Shown here: positions 33,878 to 42,631 of the stretch, one piece after another
Numbering within the stretch: position 1 is the stretch's first letter
How the letters are laid out: every line of letters begins with the position of its first letter
From: an uncultured Dorea sp.
Lineage (GTDB): Bacteria; Bacillota; Clostridia; Lachnospirales; Lachnospiraceae
Reading direction: 5' to 3'
DNA length: 64,000 nucleotides
Assembly (NCBI GenBank): GCA_910585725.1
Contig: CAJUFA010000015.1
Span: 1 to 64,000, forward strand
Made by a program: the position numbers and the translations under genes
Notes under the pieces: generated by a model
Told to the model about the DNA's origin: nothing
What the model saw: the letters and a program-made list of their open reading frames with translations, nothing else
Database searches by the model: none

Positions 33878-35287
33878 ATGATTTTCAGTAGTGTGTTTTT
33901 TGTGTATGTTTTTTTGCCAATTGTTCTTCTGGCGTATTTTCTTGTCCCGAGGAAATTTAAGAACTTAGTTATCCTGATAGCCAGTCTTATCTTCTATGCA
34001 TGGGGCGAGCCAATCTATGTAGTATTGATGGTATTCAGTATCGTTTACAATTATATCACGGGAATTGAGATAGAGTATCATAGGAGCGAAGGGCAGAAAA
34101 GACGTGCCAGAACGGTCTTTTGGATTGCCGTCGCAGTGAATCTGTCAGTATTGGGATTTTTCAAATATTACGGATTTTTACTTCAGAATCTGAACCGGAT
34201 ACTTCCGGTTGATATTCCATATCGGGCGCTTCCGCTTCCCATAGGTATTTCTTTTTATACATTCCAAACCTTGTCTTATGTGATAGACGTGTATAAGGGA
34301 AATGTGGCCGTACAGAAAAATCTGATTTATTTTGGGACATACATCTCTATGTTCCCCCAGCTTATCGCGGGACCGATTGTGCGCTATGCAGACGTGGAGC
34401 AGCAGTTGGCGAACAGGAGGGAAAGTTTCTCAAAGATCGGAAATGGTATCGCATGGTTTCTCAGGGGAGTTGGAAAGAAGGTACTTCTGGCAAATAATAT
34501 CGGTATGGCGTACGATGCGATCGCGGCCCTCCCGAATCAGGATGTGTCTGTGCTTACGGCGTGGATCGGGTGCGCCGCGTATACGTTTCAGATATATTTT
34601 GACTTCAGCGGGTATTCTGACATGGCGATAGGACTTGGAAAGATGTTCGGATTTGATTTTATAAAAAATTTCGATTATCCGTATACGTCGTCCAGCATTA
34701 CGGAGTTTTGGAGAAGATGGCATATGTCGCTCGGAACATGGTTTCGGGAGTATGTATATATTCCTTTGGGCGGCAATCGTGTCAGCAAGGGAAAGAATAT
34801 CCGTAATATCTTTGTGGTGTGGATGCTGACGGGGTTATGGCACGGCGCCGCGTGGAATTTTATCTTTTGGGGGCTGTATTACGGCGTCCTGTTGTTTTTG
34901 GAAAAATATCTATTAAAGGATGTGCTGGAGCGTCTGCCCGGATTTGTCAAACATATTTATACGATGGTGTTTGTTATGCTGGGATGGGTATTTTTCTTTT
35001 CTCCGAGTATGGGAAGTGCGTTTCGGTATATCGGCCGAATGTTTGGTATAGGCGCCCACGGCCTGGTAGATGCGACGGCGGTATATTATCTATATAATTA
35101 TATACTGTTGTTTGTGGTTCTAATCTTGTGTTCCGTGCCATATACTTATAGAAAGTTTACCAGGTTCATGCTTCAAAAGAAGAGCTACTGTGGGATTGCA
35201 GTCGCTTTGTATGTTGTGATGTTCGTCTTGTCTACGGCGTATCTGGTGAATGCGACATACAATCCATTCTTGTATTTTAGATTCTGA
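33878..35287 (+). CDS. MBOAT-family O-acyltransferase (AlgI/DltB/PatA-like)
   Basis: A 469-residue multi-pass membrane protein with about ten segments. Typical AlgI-like landmarks are LPIGISFYTFQTLSYVIDVY, FPQLIAGPIVRY, FWRRWHMSLGTWFREYVYI and TGLWHGAAWNFIFWGLYYG, the last holding the catalytic His. It takes an acyl group from a cytoplasmic donor across the membrane for transfer to a wall or secreted polysaccharide. Partners in the same cluster (SGNH before, DHHW after) complete an AlgI/AlgJ-like machine. The target glycan is not shown by the sequence. Confidence 0.92.
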   Translation: MIFSSVFFVYVFLPIVLLAYFLVPRKFKNLVILIASLIFYAWGEPIYVVLMVFSIVYNYITGIEIEYHRSEGQKRRARTVFWIAVAVNLSVLGFFKYYGFLLQNLNRILPVDIPYRALPLPIGISFYTFQTLSYVIDVYKGNVAVQKNLIYFGTYISMFPQLIAGPIVRYADVEQQLANRRESFSKIGNGIAWFLRGVGKKVLLANNIGMAYDAIAALPNQDVSVLTAWIGCAAYTFQIYFDFSGYSDMAIGLGKMFGFDFIKNFDYPYTSSSITEFWRRWHMSLGTWFREYVYIPLGGNRVSKGKNIRNIFVVWMLTGLWHGAAWNFIFWGLYYGVLLFLEKYLLKDVLERLPGFVKHIYTMVFVMLGWVFFFSPSMGSAFRYIGRMFGIGAHGLVDATAVYYLYNYILLFVVLILCSVPYTYRKFTRFMLQKKSYCGIAVALYVVMFVLSTAYLVNATYNPFLYFRF

Positions 35288-35322
35288 TTTCATGATCATT
35301 CTTTTAGGAGAGGCGAAAAAAG

Positions 35323-36510
35323 ATGGCGTTGGGAAAGAGAAGAAAGAAAAGTGAGAGACAGAGGGAAGCAAGGCAGTGGTGGGAGGAGTTTTATTCCAGA
35401 CTGGTTAAAATATTCGTGGTAATATTAGGGATTACGGTTCTTGTTAATATTATCAAGCGGGACAGCAGTTTTTCGGAAGCGGAGAACAGGATGTTGGCCG
35501 GGAGGCCGGAGCTGACTTGGGAGTCTGTTAAGAGCGGAAAGTACATGTCGGAATTCGAGAGCTATGTGTCAGACCAGTTTTTTATGAGAAACCAATGGAT
35601 TACGCTGAAACTTTATCAGGACAAGCTAATAGGGAAAAGGGAATCTAACGGAGTATATCTTGGGAAAAAAGGATATCTTATGGAAGTGCCTAACGACCCG
35701 GACTGGGAAAATGTAGAGCGGAATGTGAAAGAGATATCCGCATTTGCGAAGCGAAATTCGGATATTACGACTTATATGTGTCTTGTTCCGAACGCATCCT
35801 ATATTCTGAAGGATAAGATGCCTTACGGCGCGCCTGCCAGAGACCAGGCGAAGGATATCAGGAAAGTTCATAATATGGCGGGCGACGCGGTTAAGAAGAT
35901 AGATGTGACGGCTGCGCTGCAGAAACACGCAAAGGAAGATATCTATTATAAGACGGATCATCACTGGACAAGCCTGGGAGCTTATTATGCTTTTGAGAAA
36001 CTTGCGGCGGAGCTTAAGATCAGCAATCCGGAGAGCGATTATAACGTCTATACGGTTGCAGATGATTTCCAGGGGACTTTGGCGTCCAAGAGCGGATATC
36101 ACCGGTCAAAGGATATCGTACAGGTATATGAGCCGAAGAAGCAGAACAAGGAATATGTCGTTATGTATGTGGAGGAAGGAGAGAAATCTACTTCTATCTA
36201 TGACAGAGAGAGTTTGAAAGAAAAGGATAAGTATACCGTATTCTTTGGAGGAAACCATGCAAGGATAGATATAAGCACGACGCAGAAGGCGCGCAAGAAT
36301 CTGTTGCTTTTTAAAGATTCTTACGCGAATTGTATGGTACAGTTTTTGCTGCCGTATTATCAGAATATTGTAATCATTGATCCAAGATATTTTTATGAAA
36401 GTGTAGATAATATTATCGAAAGTTACAGTATCACAGACATATTGTTCTTATATAATGTGGATACATTTTTGGGGGATAATTCTATCGCAGACGTGCTGGC
36501 GGATGATTAA
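35323..36510 (+). CDS. DHHW-family (AlgJ/AlgX-like) exported protein
   Basis: A 395-residue protein with a basic N-terminus, one membrane segment (about residues 25-45) and an extracellular SGNH-like domain. The name-giving motif is seen in YYKTDHHWTSLGAYYAF, with the catalytic Asp-His. A nucleophile candidate is in LLLFKDSYANCMV. Relatives transfer acetyl groups to polysaccharides with the help of an MBOAT partner, here the gene 36 bases upstream. AGGAGAGGCG precedes the ATG. It is the last gene of the O-acylation cluster. Confidence 0.88.
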   Translation: MALGKRRKKSERQREARQWWEEFYSRLVKIFVVILGITVLVNIIKRDSSFSEAENRMLAGRPELTWESVKSGKYMSEFESYVSDQFFMRNQWITLKLYQDKLIGKRESNGVYLGKKGYLMEVPNDPDWENVERNVKEISAFAKRNSDITTYMCLVPNASYILKDKMPYGAPARDQAKDIRKVHNMAGDAVKKIDVTAALQKHAKEDIYYKTDHHWTSLGAYYAFEKLAAELKISNPESDYNVYTVADDFQGTLASKSGYHRSKDIVQVYEPKKQNKEYVVMYVEEGEKSTSIYDRESLKEKDKYTVFFGGNHARIDISTTQKARKNLLLFKDSYANCMVQFLLPYYQNIVIIDPRYFYESVDNIIESYSITDILFLYNVDTFLGDNSIADVLADD

Positions 36511-36534
36511 ATAACAGTAAAAAGCAACAAATGT

Positions 36535-36570
36535 TTGCTTTATATCACAATTTGTTATATAATGTAACAA
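36535..36570 (+). promoter_or_regulatory. Promoter with palindromic -10 region upstream of the sleB-like gene
   Basis: TTGCTT (36535-36540) and TATAAT (36558-36563) are 17 bases apart. The -10 lies inside a palindrome, TTTGTTA and TAACAAA flanking TATAATG, which could be an operator for an unknown regulator. Confidence 0.5.
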
Positions 36571-36603
36571 ACTTTAATATTTACGTAAGGAAAGGATACT
36601 TGT

Positions 36604-37800
36604 ATGATCGCTGGAAAAGGAAAACATATATTACGGTTAAGCATTGGACTTTTATGTGCCGTAATGGTTACATCAGTTCAAACACTGGTATATGCTACGC
36701 CTTCGTCGAAAGAAATTGAAGGTAAGGCGACAAAATTACAGAAGGAATTAAATAGTCTGAATTCTGAACTTGCATCGTTAAGCGGAGAGATTGACGACGT
36801 CTCTTCTCAGATCGAGAATTTGGCGGCGGAAGTGGAGAAGACGAAGCTTGACGTGGCGGCCGCTAAGCTGAATGAAGACGCACAGTATGAATCGATGAAG
36901 GACAGGATAAAATTCATGTACGAGGGAGGGAGTATATCTCTTCTTTCGATTGTATTTGCCTCGGAAAGTATGTCGGATTTTTTGAATAAGGCTGAATATG
37001 TCGCAACGATCAGCGAATATGACAGAGAGATGCTGGACAAGCTACATGAGGTGCGTACGGATGTGGAGGAAAAACAGGAAGATCTGAAAACGAAGCAGGA
37101 CGAGCTTCTGTCTCTGACGGAGGAACTTACGCAGAAGAAGGATGTGCTGACGTCTAAGATAGACTCTGCTTCGGGTGAACTCACGAACTATAACGCGCAG
37201 TTGGAAAGAGCCAGGGCGGCGGAAGCGGCGGCTGCGGTGGCGCGGAATAATGAGGTTTCCGGATCTCTTGGCAAGATTACGCAGAACACTTCGAAGAATA
37301 ATGAGACAGGCAATACCCAGACAGACAATACTCAGGCAGATAGCGGAGCGGCGGGCAATACTTCTGCAGGCGGCGCTCCGGAGACTGCTCCGACACAGCC
37401 GACAGACCAGGGGACTGCGTCTACTCCGGCTAATACCAGCGACGTCGCTCTGCTGGCGGCGGTATTGGAATGTGAATGCGGCGCGAGTTATGAAGGAATG
37501 CTGGCTGTGGGTACGGTTATCATGAACCGTGTGGCAAGCCCGACCTTCCCGAACAGTATATCAGAGGTTATTTATCAGAAAGGTCAGTTTTATGCGGCCG
37601 GAAATTCGATCTTAAGCGGCGTCCTTTCCAGAGGTCCTTCTGCTTCGGCGTACTCGGCGGCTCAGGCTGTGATCGGCGGTTCCAGGCACTCTGCGGTATT
37701 GAATTGCTACTTTTTCTATTCTGACTGGTATGCGGCTCAGCTTGGGGTGAGCGGTGTGAATGTGGCCGGAAATGTATTTTTTGAGAGTTATCAATATTAA
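36604..37800 (+). CDS. SleB-type cell wall hydrolase with N-terminal coiled coil
   Basis: A 398-residue secreted protein. A signal peptide ends around TLVYATPSS (about residue 35). A CwlO/PcsB-like coiled coil spans about residues 40-220 and includes MYEGGSISLLSIVFASES. A Gly/Thr/Gln-rich linker follows (about 225-280), and the C-terminal Hydrolase_2 (SleB) domain begins at ALLAAVLECECGASYEGM with its catalytic Glu. It is predicted to cut peptidoglycan in growth, division or spore germination; the coiled coil suggests control by a membrane partner. It has its own promoter. The cobalamin gene cbiG starts only 14 bases after its stop. Confidence 0.88.
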   Translation: MIAGKGKHILRLSIGLLCAVMVTSVQTLVYATPSSKEIEGKATKLQKELNSLNSELASLSGEIDDVSSQIENLAAEVEKTKLDVAAAKLNEDAQYESMKDRIKFMYEGGSISLLSIVFASESMSDFLNKAEYVATISEYDREMLDKLHEVRTDVEEKQEDLKTKQDELLSLTEELTQKKDVLTSKIDSASGELTNYNAQLERARAAEAAAAVARNNEVSGSLGKITQNTSKNNETGNTQTDNTQADSGAAGNTSAGGAPETAPTQPTDQGTASTPANTSDVALLAAVLECECGASYEGMLAVGTVIMNRVASPTFPNSISEVIYQKGQFYAAGNSILSGVLSRGPSASAYSAAQAVIGGSRHSAVLNCYFFYSDWYAAQLGVSGVNVAGNVFFESYQY

Positions 37801-37814
37801 GATATAAGATACAT

Positions 37815-38897
37815 ATGAAAGAAGAAAAGGCGATAGCCATATTTAGTTTTACCAGGGCAGGAAACCGGCAGAATCGTCTGCTTTTAGACAAGCTGTCCGG
37901 ATGTGGTTACAAGTGTGAAGGATATACGACGCTGAGGCTTAGAGGAACAGAGGGTCTTAAGGCTTTGGATGAAGATATGAAGACGTGGGTCGGACGGCAG
38001 TGGGGAAAGAAGTCCTTTTTATTCATCGGCGCTGCCGGGATTGCGGTTAGATATATTGCGCCCTGGGTCAGAGATAAGTATACGGATTCGGCGGTTCTGG
38101 TGATGGATGAGAAGGGGGAATATGTGATTCCGCTTCTTTCCGGACATATGGGAGGCGCGGTCGAGATAGCAAAGAAAGCGGCTGAGGTTATGCACGCGGC
38201 TGCTGTGATTACGACGGCGACAGACGTAAGAGGGAAATTTGCCGTCGACGTATTTGCAAGAGAGAATGGCCTTCGGATTACCGACAGGCATCTTGTGACC
38301 AGGATATCGGCGGCGGCGCTGGAGGAAGAGCCGATAGGTTTCTACAGCGAGCTTCCGGTGGGAGGTTCGCTTCCGCAAGGTCTTATATGGTGCCGGACAA
38401 GGGAAGAGTTATCAGGCTATGCATGTGCAATAGCTGTTCTGAAAAGAATATCGGATATCGGGGAAGAACGCAGCGGAAATGTGCTCTTCCTTGTTCCTTT
38501 TAGGGACCGCAGGATTGTGGTGGGAGTCGGATGCAGACGCGGGAGGATGAAGCAGGAAATAGAGACGGCCCTTAAGAAGATATTGAAGGAATATGGTCTT
38601 AGGCCGGAAGATGTGGTGAAGTTGGCGAGTATTGATCTTAAGAAAGAAGAGGTTGGCATTATGGAGCTTTCGAGGGAATATCAGATACCTTTCTATACTT
38701 ATTCGCCGTCGGAACTTCAAGAAGTTAAAGGAGAGATATCGGCGTCTGATTTTGTACGGGAGATTACAGGAGTGGATAATGTATGCGAGCGCGCGGCAAG
38801 ATGCTGCGCTCCGGAAGGACGCTTGCTGCAGCCGAAAAGGATTGTAGACGGAATTACTTTTGCTCTGGTAGAAGAGCAAAACGTATTAGTATTTTAA
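37815..38897 (+). CDS. cbiG: Cobalt-precorrin-5A hydrolase
   Basis: A 360-residue CbiG, which opens the delta-lactone ring of cobalt-precorrin-5A and releases acetaldehyde in the anaerobic B12 route. N-terminal and linker parts include SFTRAGNRQNRLLLD and PLLSGHMGGAVEIAKK. The C-terminal domain begins RIVVGVGCRRGRMKQE, the standard CbiG C-domain start. It lies upstream of the cobalamin riboswitch, directly after the sleB-like gene, so it and cbiJ may escape riboswitch control. Start ATG 37815. Confidence 0.93.
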   Translation: MKEEKAIAIFSFTRAGNRQNRLLLDKLSGCGYKCEGYTTLRLRGTEGLKALDEDMKTWVGRQWGKKSFLFIGAAGIAVRYIAPWVRDKYTDSAVLVMDEKGEYVIPLLSGHMGGAVEIAKKAAEVMHAAAVITTATDVRGKFAVDVFARENGLRITDRHLVTRISAAALEEEPIGFYSELPVGGSLPQGLIWCRTREELSGYACAIAVLKRISDIGEERSGNVLFLVPFRDRRIVVGVGCRRGRMKQEIETALKKILKEYGLRPEDVVKLASIDLKKEEVGIMELSREYQIPFYTYSPSELQEVKGEISASDFVREITGVDNVCERAARCCAPEGRLLQPKRIVDGITFALVEEQNVLVF

Positions 38898-38932
38898 GAG
38901 AGACTTTAAAGGGATGAAGAGGTTTTGAAGAG

Positions 38933-39736
38933 GTGTTGGAAGATAAGAAGGAGAAGCTACCCAGGGTTCTTATATTCGGCGGAACGACGGAAAGCCGGGT
39001 TATTCTGGATTTTCTGAGGAGATTCAACGTGAAAGTAATTCTGAGCGTCGCCACAGAATACGGAAAGGAATGCGTTGAGCCGGACGAACTGACAGAGGTA
39101 TCCTGCCGGCGGATGGATGGGGAGGAGATTCTTACATTTATGAAGGAGAAGGCGGCGGAGTTGGTGATTGACGCCACGCATCCCTTTGCCACAGAGATTT
39201 CCAGACATATCGGATGGGCTTGCGAGAAAGCGGCTGTGGAATGTCTTCGGTGTCTGAGAGAAGAGACGGGAAAAACGGAGAGTGAGAAGCAGGGCGCCGT
39301 CGTCTATGTGGAGTCCATAAAGGGCGCGGTAGAATATCTGAGTTCCATGGAAGGAGGCATACTGATCACGACCGGAAGCAAGGATCTTAAGGAATTCTGT
39401 CGGATACCGGATTACCGGACGCGCTGCGTTGCAAGGGTGCTTTCCGTGCCGGGGTCGGTGGAATCAAGCGCCGGATGCGGATTTTCCGGGAGGAATCTGA
39501 TCGCGATGCAGGCGCCCTTCTCAAAGGAGATGAACATAGCGACGATTCATTATTCGAACGCTTCTTTCTTAGTGACGAAGGAGTCAGGGGATATCGGAGG
39601 AATGAAGGAGAAGATGCAGGCGTGTTCCGAGACAGGAACAACATTGGTTATCGTCAGGAGACCTGAGGAGACGGGAAGAACGGTAAAGGAGATCTGTGAT
39701 GATTTAGATATGAGGTATAGGAAATATAGAAAATAA
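38933..39736 (+). CDS. cbiJ: Cobalt-precorrin-6A reductase
   Basis: A 267-residue CbiJ/CobK-family reductase that reduces precorrin-6A to 6B with NAD(P)H. Visible are the dinucleotide start VLIFGGTTESRVILDFL, the conserved IDATHPFATEISRH block, and ITTGSKDLKEF later. It starts at GTG 38933 (TTG 38936 is an alternative), behind GAAGAGG. It follows cbiG by 35 bases and is followed by the cobalamin riboswitch. Confidence 0.93.
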   Translation: MLEDKKEKLPRVLIFGGTTESRVILDFLRRFNVKVILSVATEYGKECVEPDELTEVSCRRMDGEEILTFMKEKAAELVIDATHPFATEISRHIGWACEKAAVECLRCLREETGKTESEKQGAVVYVESIKGAVEYLSSMEGGILITTGSKDLKEFCRIPDYRTRCVARVLSVPGSVESSAGCGFSGRNLIAMQAPFSKEMNIATIHYSNASFLVTKESGDIGGMKEKMQACSETGTTLVIVRRPEETGRTVKEICDDLDMRYRKYRK

Positions 39737-39764
39737 ATTGACAGTTTAAGAGTATAGTCGTCCG

Positions 39765-39975
39765 TTTGCATAAGACAGGCAGAAGATGCCTGTGGGACGG
39801 CAGGGGAAGCAGGTGCGAATCCTGCACAATACCCGTTGCTGTATTGGAGGAGCGGTATTCCATTGGAGACGGTTACGAGGCAAGTATCTCGTAAGGGTTT
39901 TCAGGTCACTGTAGGGATAATCCTATGGGAAGGCGGAAATATCGTGAAGATACCTGAGTCAGAACACCCGCTTTT
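39765..39975 (+). promoter_or_regulatory. Cobalamin riboswitch aptamer
   Basis: The leader shows the conserved parts of the B12 element in order: GGGGAAGCAGGTGCGAATCC followed by TGCAC and CCCG (39803-39835), then GTCACTG (39905-39911) and TATGGGAAGGCG (39924-39935), and a B12-box-like stretch CCTGAGTCAGAACACCCGC (39953-39971). It binds adenosylcobalamin or a related corrinoid. It controls the long operon starting at 40248; cbiG-cbiJ lie upstream of it. Confidence 0.88.
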
Positions 39976-40247
39976 AAACGGCGCTCTTTTAGAGAGAGCA
40001 TATGGTTACGGGATTATGACCAAGTGTTGAGAGGAAAGCCATTCCTGTTTGCAGCGCTTGGGAATTATTGGCGTTACAAAGGGAAGCCGCGGAGATATAT
40101 CCGCAGCGCTTCTTAGGGAGAGGCAGAGGATATAATATTGGCTAGTCTTATAAAGGGCAGTTCATGTATCAGCCTTTCTAACGATGCAGCAGGTTCTTGC
40201 TGTAGTTTTTCAGTTATACTTAAAAAAGAATAAGAAGGGAATGTTTT
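39976..40247 (+). terminator. Expression platform of the riboswitch, with terminator at 40185-40210
   Basis: Several stems follow the aptamer. CCAAGTGTTG near 40020 pairs with CAGCGCTTGG near 40055. GCAGCGCTT recurs near 40104, and GCGGAGATATATCCGC forms a stem there. The last hairpin, TGCAGCA (40185-40191) with TGCTGTA (40198-40204), is followed by GTTTTT and would act as the intrinsic terminator. The repeated GCAGCGCTT suggests alternative pairings, a switch typical of transcription attenuation. This is inferred from base pairing by eye. Confidence 0.55.
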
Positions 40248-41441
40248 ATGAAAACAGGAATCAGGAGAAAACTGTGCATGTCGTGCATAGTGGTTGTTTT
40301 CTGCATTTTCATACTCATTATTGCAGGACGATCCGACGAAGTATCTTCGAGGAATACGGTACGGGAAACGGGCAATGTGGATTCTGATCAGAATCACAGC
40401 AAAGAAAGCTATGTGCCGGATAAATTTGGATTTTCCGGAGGAACCGGAAGGGTGACGCTGAGTTGTCCGGAAGTATTCATCCGGGATGGCCAGGCTTATG
40501 CGTCCCTGGTATTTGACAGCGGTTCTTATAGTTATGTTAAGGTGGGCGGCAAGAGTTACGAGGGGATCAATACGGAAGATACGTCAACCTTTGAGATCCC
40601 GGTGCAGCTGAATCGGAATAATACGATTGTCGGTTGTACGACTAAGATGTCGGCGGCTCATGAGATCACATACAGTATCTTTGTGTATATAGAGGACAGG
40701 GACGGCGAATCATCGGGCTCTTCTTCGAGGGAGGATTCTTCATTGATACAGTCCGGTAAAGGAGCGTATGAGATTCCAGGATTGATATTTTCGGAAGAGA
40801 CGAAGACAGAGGATGCGGAGTATTTCAGAATCTTTCGTTATGAGGGAGGAATTACTTGTATCCAGGTTAAGAATCCGTATGACGGAGAAATTCAGCAGTA
40901 TTTGATTGCGGCGGCTGACGCGGAACTCCCTGCGGGAACGGAGCGGGAGATGACAGTGATTAAGCGTTCGAGTCGCGCTTATGTAGCCTCTGAGCCGGTT
41001 CTTCAGTGGATGGATGAATTGGAATTAGGAGAGAATCTTGCGCTGACCGGGATAAAAGCGGAAGACTGTGAGGCGGAGACCGTCAGAAAGCGTCTTGAAG
41101 AAGAGGAGGTTGCATTCGGCGGTTCTTATGACGAGCTGGATTATAAGATGCTTGTTAAAGAGAGATGTGATCTGGTTATTATGCCGGCTTGTATCCTTAC
41201 TGAAGCGAATGGGAAGGAGACAGAAGACGCACGGATGGAAATGCAGGAAAGATACAGGGAGACCGAAGAATATTGCAGGGAACTGGACATTCCCATCTTT
41301 GGCGACCTATCGTCCGCGGAGCAGACCGAGAAAGGGCGCCTGGAATGGATTAAGGCGTACGGGATCATCTTTGATTGTGAAGATTCTGCCGATGCATTGT
41401 ATCATACAGTAATAGATAGTATAGAAGCAGAAGAGGAATAA
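40248..41441 (+). CDS. NEAT-like domain fused to a partial substrate-binding lobe
   Basis: A 397-residue exported protein with signal or anchor at residues 8-28. A beta-sandwich domain (about 60-150, SGGTGRVTLSCPEVFIRDG to AAHEITYSIFVY) is clearly related to the one in the gene at 60477 and resembles NEAT/iron-transport-associated domains. A Ser-rich linker follows. The C-terminal half (about 185-397) matches only the first lobe of a periplasmic-binding-protein fold, comparable to the start of the next gene's product. It is the first gene under the riboswitch and probably captures corrinoid or tetrapyrrole at the surface. NEAT assignment is tentative. Confidence 0.6.
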   Translation: MKTGIRRKLCMSCIVVVFCIFILIIAGRSDEVSSRNTVRETGNVDSDQNHSKESYVPDKFGFSGGTGRVTLSCPEVFIRDGQAYASLVFDSGSYSYVKVGGKSYEGINTEDTSTFEIPVQLNRNNTIVGCTTKMSAAHEITYSIFVYIEDRDGESSGSSSREDSSLIQSGKGAYEIPGLIFSEETKTEDAEYFRIFRYEGGITCIQVKNPYDGEIQQYLIAAADAELPAGTEREMTVIKRSSRAYVASEPVLQWMDELELGENLALTGIKAEDCEAETVRKRLEEEEVAFGGSYDELDYKMLVKERCDLVIMPACILTEANGKETEDARMEMQERYRETEEYCRELDIPIFGDLSSAEQTEKGRLEWIKAYGIIFDCEDSADALYHTVIDSIEAEEE

Positions 41442-41482
41442 AAGGAAAATAAAAGGAAAATAAGAGAGGGACGGTAATCGAC

Positions 41483-42631
41483 ATGGCAGACAGAAAAAAA
41501 CAGATTCTGATATTGCTCCTTGTGATGGTGTTAGCCGGAGGGTGCAAAAGCCGGCAGGAGGAGAATGATTCGAATAGGATCGCCGATGCTCCGAGGATCG
41601 AAGGACTGACCTGCGAATCGCTTCTTGAGCCTGAATATGCGGAGAATTTTCGCATCTATTATTATAACGATGATTTTAAGATGATTGAAGTAGAGAACAG
41701 TCTTACCTATCTGGTCGTACCGGAGGGAGCAAAGGTTCCGGATGGTCTGCCGGAGGGAACGACGGTTCTTCAAAGTCCCTTTGATCAGATCTATGTCGCC
41801 GGTACTGCGACGATGGCTATGTTTCATGCCCTGGACGGGTTAGGCGCGGTCAGGTTCAGCGGACTTCAGGCGGACGACTGGTACGTGGACGCGGCGCGGG
41901 AAGCCATGGAAGCCGGTGAGATAAAGTTTGCGGGGAAATACAGTGAACCGGATTATGAGATGTTGGTGGACGAGGGATGCGACCTTGCGGTGGAATCTCA
42001 GATGATCCATCATACGCCGAAGATTCTTGAACTGCTCCAGATGATGGATATTCCCGTATTGATCGACTGTTCCAGTAACGAAAGCCATCCTCTGGGCAGA
42101 GTGGAATGGATCAAAGTCTATGGGGCGCTGCTTTGTAAGGAAGAAGAGGCGGAGGATTTTTTTGAAGAGCAGACGAAGGTGCTGGATGAACTGGAGGGAA
42201 TCGAAAATACCGGAAAATCTGTGGTATATTTCTATATTAATACAAGCGGACAGGCGGTTGTAAGGACGGGTACGGATTATATAGCGAAGATGATCGAGAT
42301 TGCAGGCGGAAGGTATCCCTTTGACAGTCTTACAGATAAGGGCGGTACGGCGGCGGTCACGATGGAGGAATTCTACGCGGCGGCGGCCGATGCGGATTAT
42401 CTGATCTATAACGCTTCGATTGATAACAGATTAAAATCCATTGAAGAACTGACCGCTAAGGATAAGATCCTGGGAGATATCAAAGCAGTGAAGGAGGGGA
42501 ATGTCTTCTGCACGGATAAGGATTTCTATCAGGCGTCGGATATAGCGTCCAGAATGATCGCTGATATCCATATCATGCTGACAGATGGAGATGAGGATGA
42601 TATGACGTTTTTATGCAGGGTGAAGGAATGA
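41483..42631 (+). CDS. Corrinoid-type ABC transporter substrate-binding lipoprotein
   Basis: A 382-residue lipoprotein with lipobox VLAGGC (Cys21). Two lobes joined by a long helix make it a class III (BtuF/FhuD-like) binding protein; landmarks are the YVAGTATMAMFHALD and MIHHTPKILELLQ stretches. The ATGA overlap with the permease gene and position under the cobalamin riboswitch make corrinoid the likely ligand, by context. The upstream paralogue shares its first lobe only. Confidence 0.85.
   Translation: MADRKKQILILLLVMVLAGGCKSRQEENDSNRIADAPRIEGLTCESLLEPEYAENFRIYYYNDDFKMIEVENSLTYLVVPEGAKVPDGLPEGTTVLQSPFDQIYVAGTATMAMFHALDGLGAVRFSGLQADDWYVDAAREAMEAGEIKFAGKYSEPDYEMLVDEGCDLAVESQMIHHTPKILELLQMMDIPVLIDCSSNESHPLGRVEWIKVYGALLCKEEEAEDFFEEQTKVLDELEGIENTGKSVVYFYINTSGQAVVRTGTDYIAKMIEIAGGRYPFDSLTDKGGTAAVTMEEFYAAAADADYLIYNASIDNRLKSIEELTAKDKILGDIKAVKEGNVFCTDKDFYQASDIASRMIADIHIMLTDGDEDDMTFLCRVKE

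Noticed and set aside
39738..39743. TTGACA before the cobalamin riboswitch as a promoter
   Set aside because: No -10 box lies at a proper distance; TATAGT at 39753 is too close, so I did not call the promoter.
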